A stretch of 51,398 nucleotides of DNA from Armatimonadota bacterium (GTDB lineage: Bacteria; Bacteroidota; Ignavibacteria; OLB7): NCBI GenBank assembly GCA_020850315.1, contig JADZEY010000128.1, positions 1 to 51,398 of the forward strand. Reading direction: 5' to 3'. Under the pieces are notes generated by a model. The model saw nothing but the letters and a program-made list of their open reading frames with translations. It did not search any database and was not told the origin of the DNA. Each line of letters opens with the position of its first letter. Position 1 is the stretch's first letter. The position numbers and the translations under genes are program-made. This document shows positions 1 through 8,914 of the stretch, one piece after another.

Positions 1-606
1 CCGCCAAGCGATTACCAGACTGTGGTCACGATTGATAATCGCCAAGTCTTCGATCAATCCGGAACCAACTTTAAGCCAGCCGAGCTTCCCAACGATTTGA
101 TTATTGGCGATGCCGTTCGCGAAATCAAAACAATCGTCTATTGGAAACCGGGCGGAACTGCCGACCGCAGCAAATGGATCCCATTGCTCAGCACCGACCC
201 CGCAGTTGATGCGCCAGTGAAGCTCGGCTCCATCACCAAAGAATACCCAGCCCCAGAACAAGAAGGGATTGGCGACTTCACCTTTGTGCTGACACAAACC
301 CGATTCAATGAGACGTTCTCGCCGCTGATCTTCAAGCAGAAGACAGGGTCTGGCGCAGCCGATTTCAGCGACATTGACGAAGCCGAACTTTCCTGCACCG
401 AGTGCGAAGCCTTTGGCGTTAGCGGGCGGCTTTCCAAAGTTGATGGCGTGAACTGGAGCCTGATTGTTGATGTTGACAAGAAGAAGGTGCGGCCAACAAT
501 TAACGGCCACAAATTCGAGTTTGCCGTTACCCTGAAAGGACGGAAAAAACCAAGTGCCGACGGTGCCGGGGTTGCCTTTGTGACCTTCACCATCGGGAAG
601 CGTTAG
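1..606 (+). CDS. Unknown protein, 5' end outside window
   Basis: The reading frame is open from base 1, so the first available start (GTG at 22) is probably not the real one and the gene begins upstream of the window; 201 residues are visible. I do not recognise the family. The visible part is mixed beta-like sequence with many charged residues, a close cysteine pair (SCTEC, about residue 135) and a basic C-terminus ending TFTIGKR. No signal peptide can be judged because the N-terminus is missing. It lies 41 bases upstream of a probable outer-membrane protein on the same strand, so an envelope role and shared transcription are plausible but only inferred. Confidence 0.6.
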   Translation, partial: PPSDYQTVVTIDNRQVFDQSGTNFKPAELPNDLIIGDAVREIKTIVYWKPGGTADRSKWIPLLSTDPAVDAPVKLGSITKEYPAPEQEGIGDFTFVLTQTRFNETFSPLIFKQKTGSGAADFSDIDEAELSCTECEAFGVSGRLSKVDGVNWSLIVDVDKKKVRPTINGHKFEFAVTLKGRKKPSADGAGVAFVTFTIGKR

Positions 607-647
607 CCTAATCGTCATCGCGAAAAACTTAACACAAGCATTAATAG

Positions 648-2549
648 ATGAAGCTTATGTCAACCCAAGTCGCTTGGTGGAAAAAACTTGCTGCGTTTGC
701 GGCGGTTGCAATCGCCGCCCAGGCAATGATGCAGCCAGCACAAGCACAGGATAAAGATGAGAAAGAGCGGATACGCCTTGATCGCGCAATCGCGAACCTG
801 ATACCTTCGCTTGATGATATCGTTTGGGCCAACGTGCGTATCTGGCAAGTGCGCGATGAACTTCTGACCCGTATCAAAAAAGGCTTGGAATCGGAAGATG
901 CCGCCGACAGAAAACGGCTCGACGATATCGGGCAGCTGATTGCCCCCGAACCGCTTCCTGATTTTGCAACCAACGCCCTAACCACTGCCCAGCGGCCAGC
1001 GGTGCGGACTGTTGACCAGTTCAGAAATGAGATAGCAAAACGCTATTCGATTGATAAAGAAGACGTGGACGAAACCGAAGCAGGAAACGCTTTCGGTATC
1101 GCCAAAGGCATTCTTTCCGCTCGCGATTCCCGCCCCGACGAATACTACATCGTCACATCGCGGGTGGAAGAAGGGATTCAGCCCCGGATTATCTCCTTGA
1201 TTGGAATGAAGCGGAACATCGCCGAGTCTTCCCTGAATATCAAGTTCGTCAAAGGTGGAAGCGAAGTCTATAGCTGGCTTACTGCCAACCGTTCCGACAC
1301 CACCATCTACGGCGAAATGAAGCAAGCCGTGGCCGAGCCGGGATCGGTGCTTGTGAAAAACATGACGAACGAAATGCGGGACTTATCCAAACTGAACTTC
1401 ACTGCTGTCACCAAGGCCCGCGCCAGCTACCTTAACGAAGGGAAATACCCCTACATCCTGACCAGCATCACCGAAGGCCGTCCGCTTCGTGCCGAACCAA
1501 AAGAAGCAACCCCAGATGACTCTTCCGGCGGTGAAGAAGATGCTGGTGGGTTGTTCGGTGATGCAGGCGGTGACGCAGGTGGATTGTTCGGCGAAGCCAC
1601 AACCAGTAGCGAAAATAAAGTTGACGGCGCAAAAGTCGCCATTGCTGGTGAGTACCCCTACGAAGTCGGTGTTGGGAACGACGTGGTAGTCAGCTTCCGC
1701 AAGTTCAAACTGAATGAGGCAAAGAAAGTAATCCCAGAAACCGATTGGGGGGTGGAGCTTCGCAACAACCTTGATGAACTGAACTACCCATCAATCTGGG
1801 GTGGCCGCATGACGCTGAACGCCATGCTGGAGAACGTGAAGCTTGGCGTGGTGCTTCCCACACTCCGCTTTGGCGAGACCGGCGACACCAACTACGCCAC
1901 CAGCGGCTTTGGCAACAATAATCAGAAAATCCTTGGCGGGATTGGCGCGGCCTTCAGTGGCGATTTTGCCTTCCCAATCATGGATAACTCAGGCTTGTTC
2001 AACGTCTTCGCCACCTACACCTTCAGCGAGCAGGATCTGGATGACATCCGCCCGCGCAAACTGATTCGCCAAGGGGGAAGTTTTGTGGAGGATCCGAACA
2101 ACCGTGGCGAACGTGCTTGGCTTGTGCGCTATGCCGCCCAAACCTACTACAGCTTCGGGTTCTTCCTTGATGACAATGCACAGTTCCTGTTCCGGTTGAA
2201 GTTGGGTGCCACCATGTATGGCATGGATGAGTTCGCCCGGCAAAACGACACAACCGCGCTGATTGGTGAGAAAGAGACGATGGTGTTTGCCAAAACCGAC
2301 GACGAAACCAAAGCAAGCGTCTCCGGAAAATTGGAGTTTATGCGGAGCGGAACACGTATCCCGTTTGGAGCCGGGATCCAATATCTCGACCAATCAATTT
2401 TGGGGAATATCTGGCTTCAGTTCTTCCCGTCGCAGCGGTGGGATTTGAAGGTGGAAGGGAAGCTTGCCGCCGCCATCCTACGCGATCCTTATCCGTGGGA
2501 GAACAAGACCATTTTTGTGCCATCGGTTACGGTGAAATATCACTTCTAA
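648..2549 (+). CDS. Probable outer-membrane beta-barrel protein, unknown function
   Basis: This is a 633-residue exported protein. The N-terminus is basic, then hydrophobic (LAAFAAVAIAAQA), with a likely signal-peptidase site near AQAQD around residue 34. Residues about 35-280 look soluble and charged. A low-complexity linker around residues 290-325 contains repeated GDAGGLFG-like units. The C-terminal half (about 380-633) has alternating polar and aromatic strands and ends in phenylalanine (VTVKYHF), the usual signature of an outer-membrane barrel. Specific function is unknown. The next gene has a comparable plan and a related end (PYPWENK here, APWEQRH there), so the two may be distant paralogues or partners. 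The start was taken at ATG 648; an ATG three codons later is also possible. Confidence 0.75.
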   Translation: MKLMSTQVAWWKKLAAFAAVAIAAQAMMQPAQAQDKDEKERIRLDRAIANLIPSLDDIVWANVRIWQVRDELLTRIKKGLESEDAADRKRLDDIGQLIAPEPLPDFATNALTTAQRPAVRTVDQFRNEIAKRYSIDKEDVDETEAGNAFGIAKGILSARDSRPDEYYIVTSRVEEGIQPRIISLIGMKRNIAESSLNIKFVKGGSEVYSWLTANRSDTTIYGEMKQAVAEPGSVLVKNMTNEMRDLSKLNFTAVTKARASYLNEGKYPYILTSITEGRPLRAEPKEATPDDSSGGEEDAGGLFGDAGGDAGGLFGEATTSSENKVDGAKVAIAGEYPYEVGVGNDVVVSFRKFKLNEAKKVIPETDWGVELRNNLDELNYPSIWGGRMTLNAMLENVKLGVVLPTLRFGETGDTNYATSGFGNNNQKILGGIGAAFSGDFAFPIMDNSGLFNVFATYTFSEQDLDDIRPRKLIRQGGSFVEDPNNRGERAWLVRYAAQTYYSFGFFLDDNAQFLFRLKLGATMYGMDEFARQNDTTALIGEKETMVFAKTDDETKASVSGKLEFMRSGTRIPFGAGIQYLDQSILGNIWLQFFPSQRWDLKVEGKLAAAILRDPYPWENKTIFVPSVTVKYHF

Positions 2550-2603
2550 CCAACGGCTATCCGAACCTTCAATAACGCACACGTTCCATTTATCAGCCAT
2601 AGA

Positions 2604-4082
2604 ATGCGAAAGCTGTTGAGCCTTGCGGCTCCCGTCGGAGCCGCTCTGATCGTCGCGGGATTGCTGCTTCCGCCTACCAGTGCGGTTGCGCAACCGCCAA
2701 CAACAAACGACCTTCGGGAAAACATTGATGATATGACGCGGTTGGATCCCGACCTTGAAAAGTACATGCCGCGGTGGAAAATTTTGGAAGCTAATCTGAA
2801 GATTAAGCTGGCAACAATTTTCCGGGGCTACGGATACTCCGTCAGCGAAGGGGATTCCATGGTTGTGGTGGCCAGTTTTGTGCAGCCGGGTCGGCCCCAG
2901 GAATTGCTGACAATTCGCGTTGGCGACACATCAAAAAATGCTGTTATCAACGGTAGCCGTAAGCTGCAAAACGATTTGGGCGATGGCCTGTACCGCGAAA
3001 TCCTTCTGCGCAACTACGCCCATGCGGTGATTGAGCCCGCCCGCCCCGTGACCTCCAAGGATCCCGAGCGTGTTGCCGACGTACTCAATCCAGTGAACTC
3101 GCGCCAGTTCATTGCCGTCTCGGCATTCAAACAAACTGTGCAGATTGGGACTACCGGGGCCCGTATCGAACACGTGCTGGGGAACGACGAAATCGGCTAC
3201 CACTTCTGGTCTTCCGGCCAGGGCAAGGCTTCGTTGAAGTACCCGATTATTGAGCTGGATAACGGCGAGCTTCGCTCCAAAGGTGTTCCCGACATTCTTA
3301 CGGTGATGCTGGGTGCTGGCTACCGTTTGAAGTTCGGTGGACCAGAAGATTCCTTCCTAAGCGGCACAATTCCTGCGCGTTTACTGAATGGGTCGTTAGG
3401 GGGGAAAGCCATTGCTCGCGTGGATTATCGCCCGCCGGTATTCTGGCTCTCCACAAACTCCATTTTCGGTATGTCGCTCAATACCGAGGTTCCGTTCGGC
3501 AAGCTAGAACAGCGCGGGTTCGATGCCGATCAATCGGTGGTCTGGTTCCCCGAGGCAATCACCAAGCGTGGCTCGCTTCCCGACACCGGAAAAGCTGCCT
3601 ACTTCCTGCGGAACGTTGTGCAGGGAACGGTCTTCTGGGAAACATGGCTGAACGACTACGAACACTTCTTCCGCTTTAGCGTCGGCATGAGCTACCAAGA
3701 TTACGCACGCGGATTCTTGGGCTACATTGATGGTGCTGGGAAATTCGTGGCGCACACCAAAAAGAAGCCCGCAGAGTTTGAATCCGAAGCAACCGTTGTC
3801 AACTACGAAAACGGCGGCATCATCCACCCAACCACCGCCGAAGATTGGGTGATGTTCAAGGTTGATTACTTGAATCAGTCAGGATTCCCGTTTGGCCTAA
3901 GCGCACAGCTTGCTAACCAGAATCTGATGATCTCCGGGTTTATCCCACTGTTCCCCAACTGGCTGTTTATCGAAGCAAAGTACAGCACGCCACTACTGCG
4001 CGAGCAACCAGCACCGTGGGAACAACGGCACTTCTTTATGATCTCGCCGATCCTCCGTTTCAAAATTGACATGGGGAACTAA
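2604..4082 (+). CDS. Probable outer-membrane protein, unknown function
   Basis: This is a 492-residue exported protein. The signal peptide is clear: MRKLLSLAAPVGAALIVAG followed by a cleavage region near AVAQPP (about residue 30). The N-terminal third contains an amphipathic segment and a small mixed alpha/beta region. The remainder is rich in alternating aromatic residues, as expected of a membrane barrel, and the last strand region reads FFMISPILRFKIDMGN. It does not end in the canonical phenylalanine. It follows the preceding barrel-like gene by 54 bases on the same strand and shares its overall plan and C-terminal motif, so they probably form one transcription unit. I cannot assign a biochemical role. 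Confidence 0.72.
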   Translation: MRKLLSLAAPVGAALIVAGLLLPPTSAVAQPPTTNDLRENIDDMTRLDPDLEKYMPRWKILEANLKIKLATIFRGYGYSVSEGDSMVVVASFVQPGRPQELLTIRVGDTSKNAVINGSRKLQNDLGDGLYREILLRNYAHAVIEPARPVTSKDPERVADVLNPVNSRQFIAVSAFKQTVQIGTTGARIEHVLGNDEIGYHFWSSGQGKASLKYPIIELDNGELRSKGVPDILTVMLGAGYRLKFGGPEDSFLSGTIPARLLNGSLGGKAIARVDYRPPVFWLSTNSIFGMSLNTEVPFGKLEQRGFDADQSVVWFPEAITKRGSLPDTGKAAYFLRNVVQGTVFWETWLNDYEHFFRFSVGMSYQDYARGFLGYIDGAGKFVAHTKKKPAEFESEATVVNYENGGIIHPTTAEDWVMFKVDYLNQSGFPFGLSAQLANQNLMISGFIPLFPNWLFIEAKYSTPLLREQPAPWEQRHFFMISPILRFKIDMGN

Positions 4083-4155
4083 CCCATCCCCAACGGTTGC
4101 GCGCCGTTGCTCCATCACGTTCTCCCTGCGGTGCGTTACCCACAAAGGGCTTATG

Positions 4156-4205
4156 GTGTCTCTGCCAGTAGCTAATCCAACGTTGGATGCTGATGGCAGA
4201 GACAC
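4156..4205. repeat. Long inverted repeat, possible terminator or operator
   Basis: Perfect 12-base arms (GTGTCTCTGCCA at 4156-4167 and TGGCAGAGACAC at 4194-4205) flank a 26-base loop that contains a second palindrome, TCCAACGTTGGA (4176-4187). It lies in the 287-base gap between an outer-membrane gene and the VWA-OmpA gene; I see nothing else in that gap. A short TTTT follows at about 4211, so a weak terminator for the upstream unit is possible, but the T-run is short and a regulatory cruciform is equally open. Confidence 0.6.
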
Positions 4206-4369
4206 AATAGTTTTGTGAGCATCTTGCAGCATCATCGGAAGCACCCAACCTTACCCCGCTGAATGCAGAGCTTGCCGAGAAGCACCGAAGCAATGATGAT
4301 GAATAGCCACCGCGTAGTGCGGCGGCATCTGCACCCCACGCGCGATCTACTGAACCAGTGAACGATACT

Positions 4370-5722
4370 ATGAATACAACCCCCACCGTTCCATCAATAG
4401 CACCACGCCCGCTCCGCCCGTTGTGGGTGGTGATTGCTATGCTATTGCTGGCCGCAACCCACGGAGTTGCGCAGGGAAAAAAGCAGGATAATAGTGGGAC
4501 AGACATCCTTGAATCCACCACAGTTATTACCCTTGACAGCAATTTGCGGGTGGCAATTCGGAACATTGATATCACCAAATTCCCCTTTGTCAGCATTGTC
4601 TTCGATGTCTTCGACCGCCAGTATCGGTTTGTGGATAGCCTGCGAAAATCGGACATCGTCATCACAGAAAACAGCGTCCCCCAAGAAGTCACCTCGCTCT
4701 CGCTTATCACCAGCCAAAACCGTGTTCCCGTTGATTTCGTCTTCCTGATTGACCACACCGGCAGCATGGGGGATAAAATTGATGCGGTGAAGCAGAATAT
4801 TGATGAATTCACCACACGCCTTGCTGCAAAAGGGATTGATTACCGCTTGGGACTGGTGGTTTTTGACGACAACGTCAACGACCGCTATTGGCTGACGGAT
4901 AACATCAGCGAGTTCAAAAGCTGGGTCAGCAAACTGAAGGCGGAAGGGGGGGGGGATGAGCCGGAGAACGCGCTGGAGGCGTTGCGTGCAGCAACAGGAA
5001 TGAACTTCCGCTCCAGCGCAAACCGCTGCGCAATTTTGATCACCGATGCCTCCTACCACACCTACGGAAGCGGTAGAACAATGTACACCCCACGCACCAT
5101 CAGCACCATCCTGAACCGCTTCGAGATTCGCGCATTCTGCATCACCTCCCCAGCGGTGGAAGGGTATTCGGAGATTGCCGAACGGACTGGCGGGCAGGTG
5201 TTCGATATTCGCCAACCATTCAGCGAAGTGCTGAACCGGTTTGTCAACACCATGACCTCACTCTACACCGCCACCTATCGTTCCCGTGCCGACTTCATCC
5301 CCGATTCCATCCGTGTGGAAATCCGCCTGCCAAACCAGAAAGTGACGGTGAAGAAAAGTTTTTCGGTGCTGGAAGTTGGGCGCAAATTGATCTTGGAAAA
5401 TATCCGATTTGCCACCAACCGCTACACCATCGAAGCGGCCTCGATGCCGGAATTGGATTACTTAGTTGAGCTGATGCGAGCCCGCCCGACGCTTCGGCTA
5501 AAAATTGAAGGGCACACCGACGATGCCGGCGACCATTTCTACAACATGAAGTTGAGCAACCTTCGCGCCGAATCGGTGCGCGGCTACATGACCCGCAAAG
5601 GGGTTGACCCCAAGCGGCTGTTCACCGTTGGCTACGGCGAAACCCGCCCAACCGCCAGCAACAATACCGAAGAAGGCCGCCAATTAAATCGCCGGACAGA
5701 GTTCGTTATTTTGCAGAAGTAG
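4370..5722 (+). CDS. VWA domain protein with C-terminal OmpA peptidoglycan-binding domain
   Basis: The product is 450 residues from the ATG at 4370; a GTG at 4358 in the same frame is the alternative. The N-terminus has a basic stretch then a hydrophobic core ending ATHGVAQG, a good signal peptide. A von Willebrand A domain spans about residues 120-310, with a metal-site motif DHTGS starting at Asp128 (the DxTxS form). The last 110 residues are an OmpA-like domain (NIRFATNRYTIE, then EGHTDDAGD, then LFTVGYGETRP and NRRTEFVI), which in known proteins binds peptidoglycan. A periplasmic or outer-membrane scaffold is inferred. A run of ten G (4946-4955) lies inside the VWA coding region and is currently in frame. 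The gene converges on the methyltransferase to its right. Confidence 0.88.
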   Translation: MNTTPTVPSIAPRPLRPLWVVIAMLLLAATHGVAQGKKQDNSGTDILESTTVITLDSNLRVAIRNIDITKFPFVSIVFDVFDRQYRFVDSLRKSDIVITENSVPQEVTSLSLITSQNRVPVDFVFLIDHTGSMGDKIDAVKQNIDEFTTRLAAKGIDYRLGLVVFDDNVNDRYWLTDNISEFKSWVSKLKAEGGGDEPENALEALRAATGMNFRSSANRCAILITDASYHTYGSGRTMYTPRTISTILNRFEIRAFCITSPAVEGYSEIAERTGGQVFDIRQPFSEVLNRFVNTMTSLYTATYRSRADFIPDSIRVEIRLPNQKVTVKKSFSVLEVGRKLILENIRFATNRYTIEAASMPELDYLVELMRARPTLRLKIEGHTDDAGDHFYNMKLSNLRAESVRGYMTRKGVDPKRLFTVGYGETRPTASNNTEEGRQLNRRTEFVILQK

Positions 5723-5816
5723 GGGGGGGATAGATGCTGGAGTAAGTAGAAGGCTCCCGAATACCAGAAACTCCATCTCCGAACAACTCTAATCGAATTA
5801 TCACCAAAAATAATCC

Positions 5817-7238
5817 TCACCGCAACGTCAACCGCGCTACCGTCTCGATGTGGTAGGTTTGCGGGAACATATCTACTGGCTGCACAACATCAACGGAATA
5901 ACGTTCGGCCAGGATTGCGCAGTCGCGGGCTTGGGTGGTGGGGTTGCAGCTAACGTAGCTGATCCGGCGTGGGCCAAGCTCCATCAGCCGCCGCACAACA
6001 TCCTCGTGCATCCCCGCACGCGGTGGGTCGGTAATCACCACATCGGGAACGCCGCTTACTTGCCCCACCACATCTTTCAAATCCCCGGCGATAAACTGAG
6101 CATTATCAACACCGTTCAGCTTGGCGTTTTCGCGTGCATCGGCAACGGCTCCTTCGTTTAGCTCAATCCCCACCGCGCTTCCGGACTGCCGCGCCGCAGC
6201 AAGGGTGATGGTTCCGGCACCGCAATACAGATCCCACACGTTATCGCTGGCTGTGATTTCCGCAGCGTTCAATGCTTCTTGGTACAGCCGGTTTGCCTGC
6301 AAGCTGTTGGTCTGGAAAAAGGAGAAAGGGGAGATGCTGAAGCGATTCCCCGCAACGGTTTCGGTGATTGTCCCGCTTCCATGAAGCACCCGCACTTCGT
6401 CGCTGAACGCAATCTGCGCCTTCTTCCGGTTGATCCCCTGCACAATGGTTGTCACCTGCGGCAACTCCACCCGAAGGAACCGTGTGTATTTCTGCACCGC
6501 TTCATCCGCCTCTTCGTTTGTCACCAAAATCACCATTGTTTCCCCCGTTGCCCGCGATGTTCGGATCACCAAATTGCGCAGCAACCCAGTGTGGGTGCGG
6601 AAGTTGTACGGGGCCAAACTGTTCTCCAAAGCAAAGGCGCGGGTGGCGTTCAGTATCTGGTTGCTGAGTTCGGATTGCAGGAAGCAGCCCTCGATATCCA
6701 ACACCTTGTCATATCGCCCGGGAACGTGCAAACCCAACGCAAAATCCCGCACAAACTCCTTCCCGCTGGCAATCTCGGCATCGGTTAGCCAACGCTGGTC
6801 GGCAAAGGAGAACTCCATTTTGTTCCGGTAGAAGAGTGGTTCGGGGCAGCCGATTGTTGGCCGAATTTCCACATCCTGCAATCCCCCAATTCGTTGGAAG
6901 GCGTCCAACACGTGCTGACGTTTCCAGCGAAGCTGCTCACTATACTCAAGGTTTTGCCACTTGCACCCCCCGCACGTTCCGAAGTATTGGCATTCGGGGG
7001 AAACCCGGTGCGGGCTTGGCTGAAGCAGTTGCACAGTGCGCCCTTCGGCATAGCGTTGTTTGGTGCGGGTAATCTGTGCCAGCACCGTATCGCCAGGAAC
7101 GCAGCCCGACAGGAAAACCGCCATGCCGTCGTAGCGGGCAACGCAGCCCCCTTCAAACGCGGCGGATTCGGCGGTCAGTTCGTATTGGTTCCCTTTGCGA
7201 AGCCGGGGCGCTTGGGTCTCCGATTCTTGATTGGTCAT
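5817..7238 (-). CDS. rlmD: 23S rRNA (uracil-5-)-methyltransferase, RlmD/TrmA family
   Basis: This is a 473-residue SAM-dependent RNA m5U methyltransferase. An N-terminal TRAM-like RNA-binding domain covers about residues 15-75. Iron-sulfur cluster cysteines follow: Cys83, Cys89 and Cys92 in CQYFGTCGGC, with a likely fourth at Cys185 in IEGCFLQ. The methyltransferase core has FSFFQTN, the SAM loop DLYCGAGT (about 336-343), the DPPRAG motif, and the catalytic cysteine in SCNP (Cys431). The start was set at ATG 7238 because a longer frame to 7316 would overlap the divergent neighbour and adds no conserved sequence. Which uracil is modified (U747, U1939, or both as in RlmCD-type enzymes) cannot be told from the sequence. 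Confidence 0.9.
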   Translation of the reverse strand: MTNQESETQAPRLRKGNQYELTAESAAFEGGCVARYDGMAVFLSGCVPGDTVLAQITRTKQRYAEGRTVQLLQPSPHRVSPECQYFGTCGGCKWQNLEYSEQLRWKRQHVLDAFQRIGGLQDVEIRPTIGCPEPLFYRNKMEFSFADQRWLTDAEIASGKEFVRDFALGLHVPGRYDKVLDIEGCFLQSELSNQILNATRAFALENSLAPYNFRTHTGLLRNLVIRTSRATGETMVILVTNEEADEAVQKYTRFLRVELPQVTTIVQGINRKKAQIAFSDEVRVLHGSGTITETVAGNRFSISPFSFFQTNSLQANRLYQEALNAAEITASDNVWDLYCGAGTITLAAARQSGSAVGIELNEGAVADARENAKLNGVDNAQFIAGDLKDVVGQVSGVPDVVITDPPRAGMHEDVVRRLMELGPRRISYVSCNPTTQARDCAILAERYSVDVVQPVDMFPQTYHIETVARLTLR

Positions 7239-7314
7239 TGGTTGGTAGTTCAAGTGCGTGGATTGCATCTGGGCGCAATGTCGTAAAGTTCCCTCTCTCG
7301 TGCTAATTTCGGCC

Positions 7315-8910
7315 ATGAGCCTCTATCAATTCCTCCGCCGCGCAGCAACGCTCTTCCCCAATTCGGTTGCTGCGGTTGACGGCCAACGCAGCCTTACCTA
7401 CCACGAAATAGATCAGCGTGTACGGCATCTTGCAAGCAACCTTCAGTTGTGTGGGGTTGCCGTTGGCGACCGGATTGCTATGCTGGATGTCAACTCGATT
7501 GAATACCTCGAAAGCTACTTTGCCGCTGCCGCGATTGGTGCAATTCTCTGCCCGCTCAACTTCCGGCTTAACCCCGCCGAGCTTGCCGCAATCCTTGCTG
7601 ATTGCCAAGCTCACGTGCTGATTGCTAACGCCCAGTTTGCGCCGATTGTTGAGGCCGCTGTTGATGCTGGACTGCAATCCGGAAGCAAGGTCTCCAACAT
7701 TATTTGGATTGGCGATCCGCCAGCGGAGCATGGCTGGAACGGGGAATCGCAACGGTATCAGCAAGCGGTTGAGCAAACGGGTGAGGTGAGTTTGCCCGGG
7801 TCAATCACCCCCGACACCGTTGCCCAACTTTACTACACCAGCGGAACCACTGGCCGCCCCAAAGGGGTGATGCTCACCCACGGGAACGTCGCGCTTCATG
7901 CCATCGGTGCGGTTGCCGAGCTTGGCCTCTGCGAATCGGATCGCTGGGGGCATATCGCGCCAATGTTCCATCTTGCCGATGCTTGGGCGACGTTTGCAAT
8001 CACAATGGTGGGCGGATGCCATGTCATCGTCCCGAAATTCCAAGCCGAGCAGACGCTTGCGGCGATTCAGCAGCAGCGGATCACCATCACCAACCTTATC
8101 CCAACCATGCTGAACCTGATGGTGAAGCATCCGCAAGTAGCTGAACACTCCTATTCTTCGCTGCGCTGCATCCTAAGCGGCGGCGCGTCGATTGCCCCGG
8201 AAGTTGTTCGCCAAATTATCGTCACCTTTGGCTGCGATTATGTGCAAACCTACGGCATGACGGAGACCAGCCCATATTTAACGTTAAGCCTGCTGAAAAA
8301 TCATCTAAAAACATTGCCGACGGAAGATCAACTTCGATTTAAATCAAAAACTGGCAGAGCATTTATCACTGTTGAATTAAAAGTTGTGCGCAACGACGGC
8401 AGCCAAGTAAGCAACAACGAGCAAGAAGTTGGCGAAATTCTTGTGCGTGGCGGAACAATAACCCCTGGATATTGGAATCGCTCGGAAGAAACCAAAGCGG
8501 CATTCCAAGATGGGTGGCTGAAAACAGGTGACCTTGCGGTGATTGATGAAGAGGGATATGTGACGATAGTGGATCGGAAAAAAGATATAATTATCACTGG
8601 CGGGGAAAATGTTTATTCGACTGAGGTGGAAAATATATTGTACCAGCATCCGGCAATTTTAGAGGCAGCCGCATTCGGCATTCCCGATGATGTTTTTGGC
8701 GAAGCAGTGGCCGCAGCAGTAGTATTGCGCGAGTTGCAGAAAACCTCTGCAGAAGAAATCATTGCTTTTTGCCGTAATTACTTGTCTGGCTATAAAATCC
8801 CACGCCATATTTTCTTTTTACCCGCGCTTCCCCGCACCGGAACGGGGAAAATATCCAAACGAACAATTCGGGAACAGCTTGCTGCAACCAAACTAACAAC
8901 TGCTGATTAA
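7315..8910 (+). CDS. AMP-forming acyl-CoA synthetase (fatty acid-CoA ligase family)
   Basis: This is a 531-residue ANL-superfamily enzyme. It activates a carboxylic acid with ATP and transfers it to coenzyme A. Visible motifs in order: phosphate-binding YTSGTTGRPKG (about residue 174), TYGMTETSP, the hinge/aspartate motif GWLKTGDLAVIDEEG, DRKKDIIITGGENVYSTEVE, and the C-terminal catalytic lysine in PRTGTGKISKR. There is no signal peptide, so it is cytosolic. Length and motifs fit medium- or long-chain acyl-CoA ligases, but the substrate is not readable. The start is ATG 7315, preferred to an in-frame 7258 that lies inside the divergent methyltransferase region. A secreted deacetylase gene follows after only four bases, suggesting one transcript. 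Confidence 0.9.
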   Translation: MSLYQFLRRAATLFPNSVAAVDGQRSLTYHEIDQRVRHLASNLQLCGVAVGDRIAMLDVNSIEYLESYFAAAAIGAILCPLNFRLNPAELAAILADCQAHVLIANAQFAPIVEAAVDAGLQSGSKVSNIIWIGDPPAEHGWNGESQRYQQAVEQTGEVSLPGSITPDTVAQLYYTSGTTGRPKGVMLTHGNVALHAIGAVAELGLCESDRWGHIAPMFHLADAWATFAITMVGGCHVIVPKFQAEQTLAAIQQQRITITNLIPTMLNLMVKHPQVAEHSYSSLRCILSGGASIAPEVVRQIIVTFGCDYVQTYGMTETSPYLTLSLLKNHLKTLPTEDQLRFKSKTGRAFITVELKVVRNDGSQVSNNEQEVGEILVRGGTITPGYWNRSEETKAAFQDGWLKTGDLAVIDEEGYVTIVDRKKDIIITGGENVYSTEVENILYQHPAILEAAAFGIPDDVFGEAVAAAVVLRELQKTSAEEIIAFCRNYLSGYKIPRHIFFLPALPRTGTGKISKRTIREQLAATKLTTAD

Positions 8911-8914
8911 AAAA

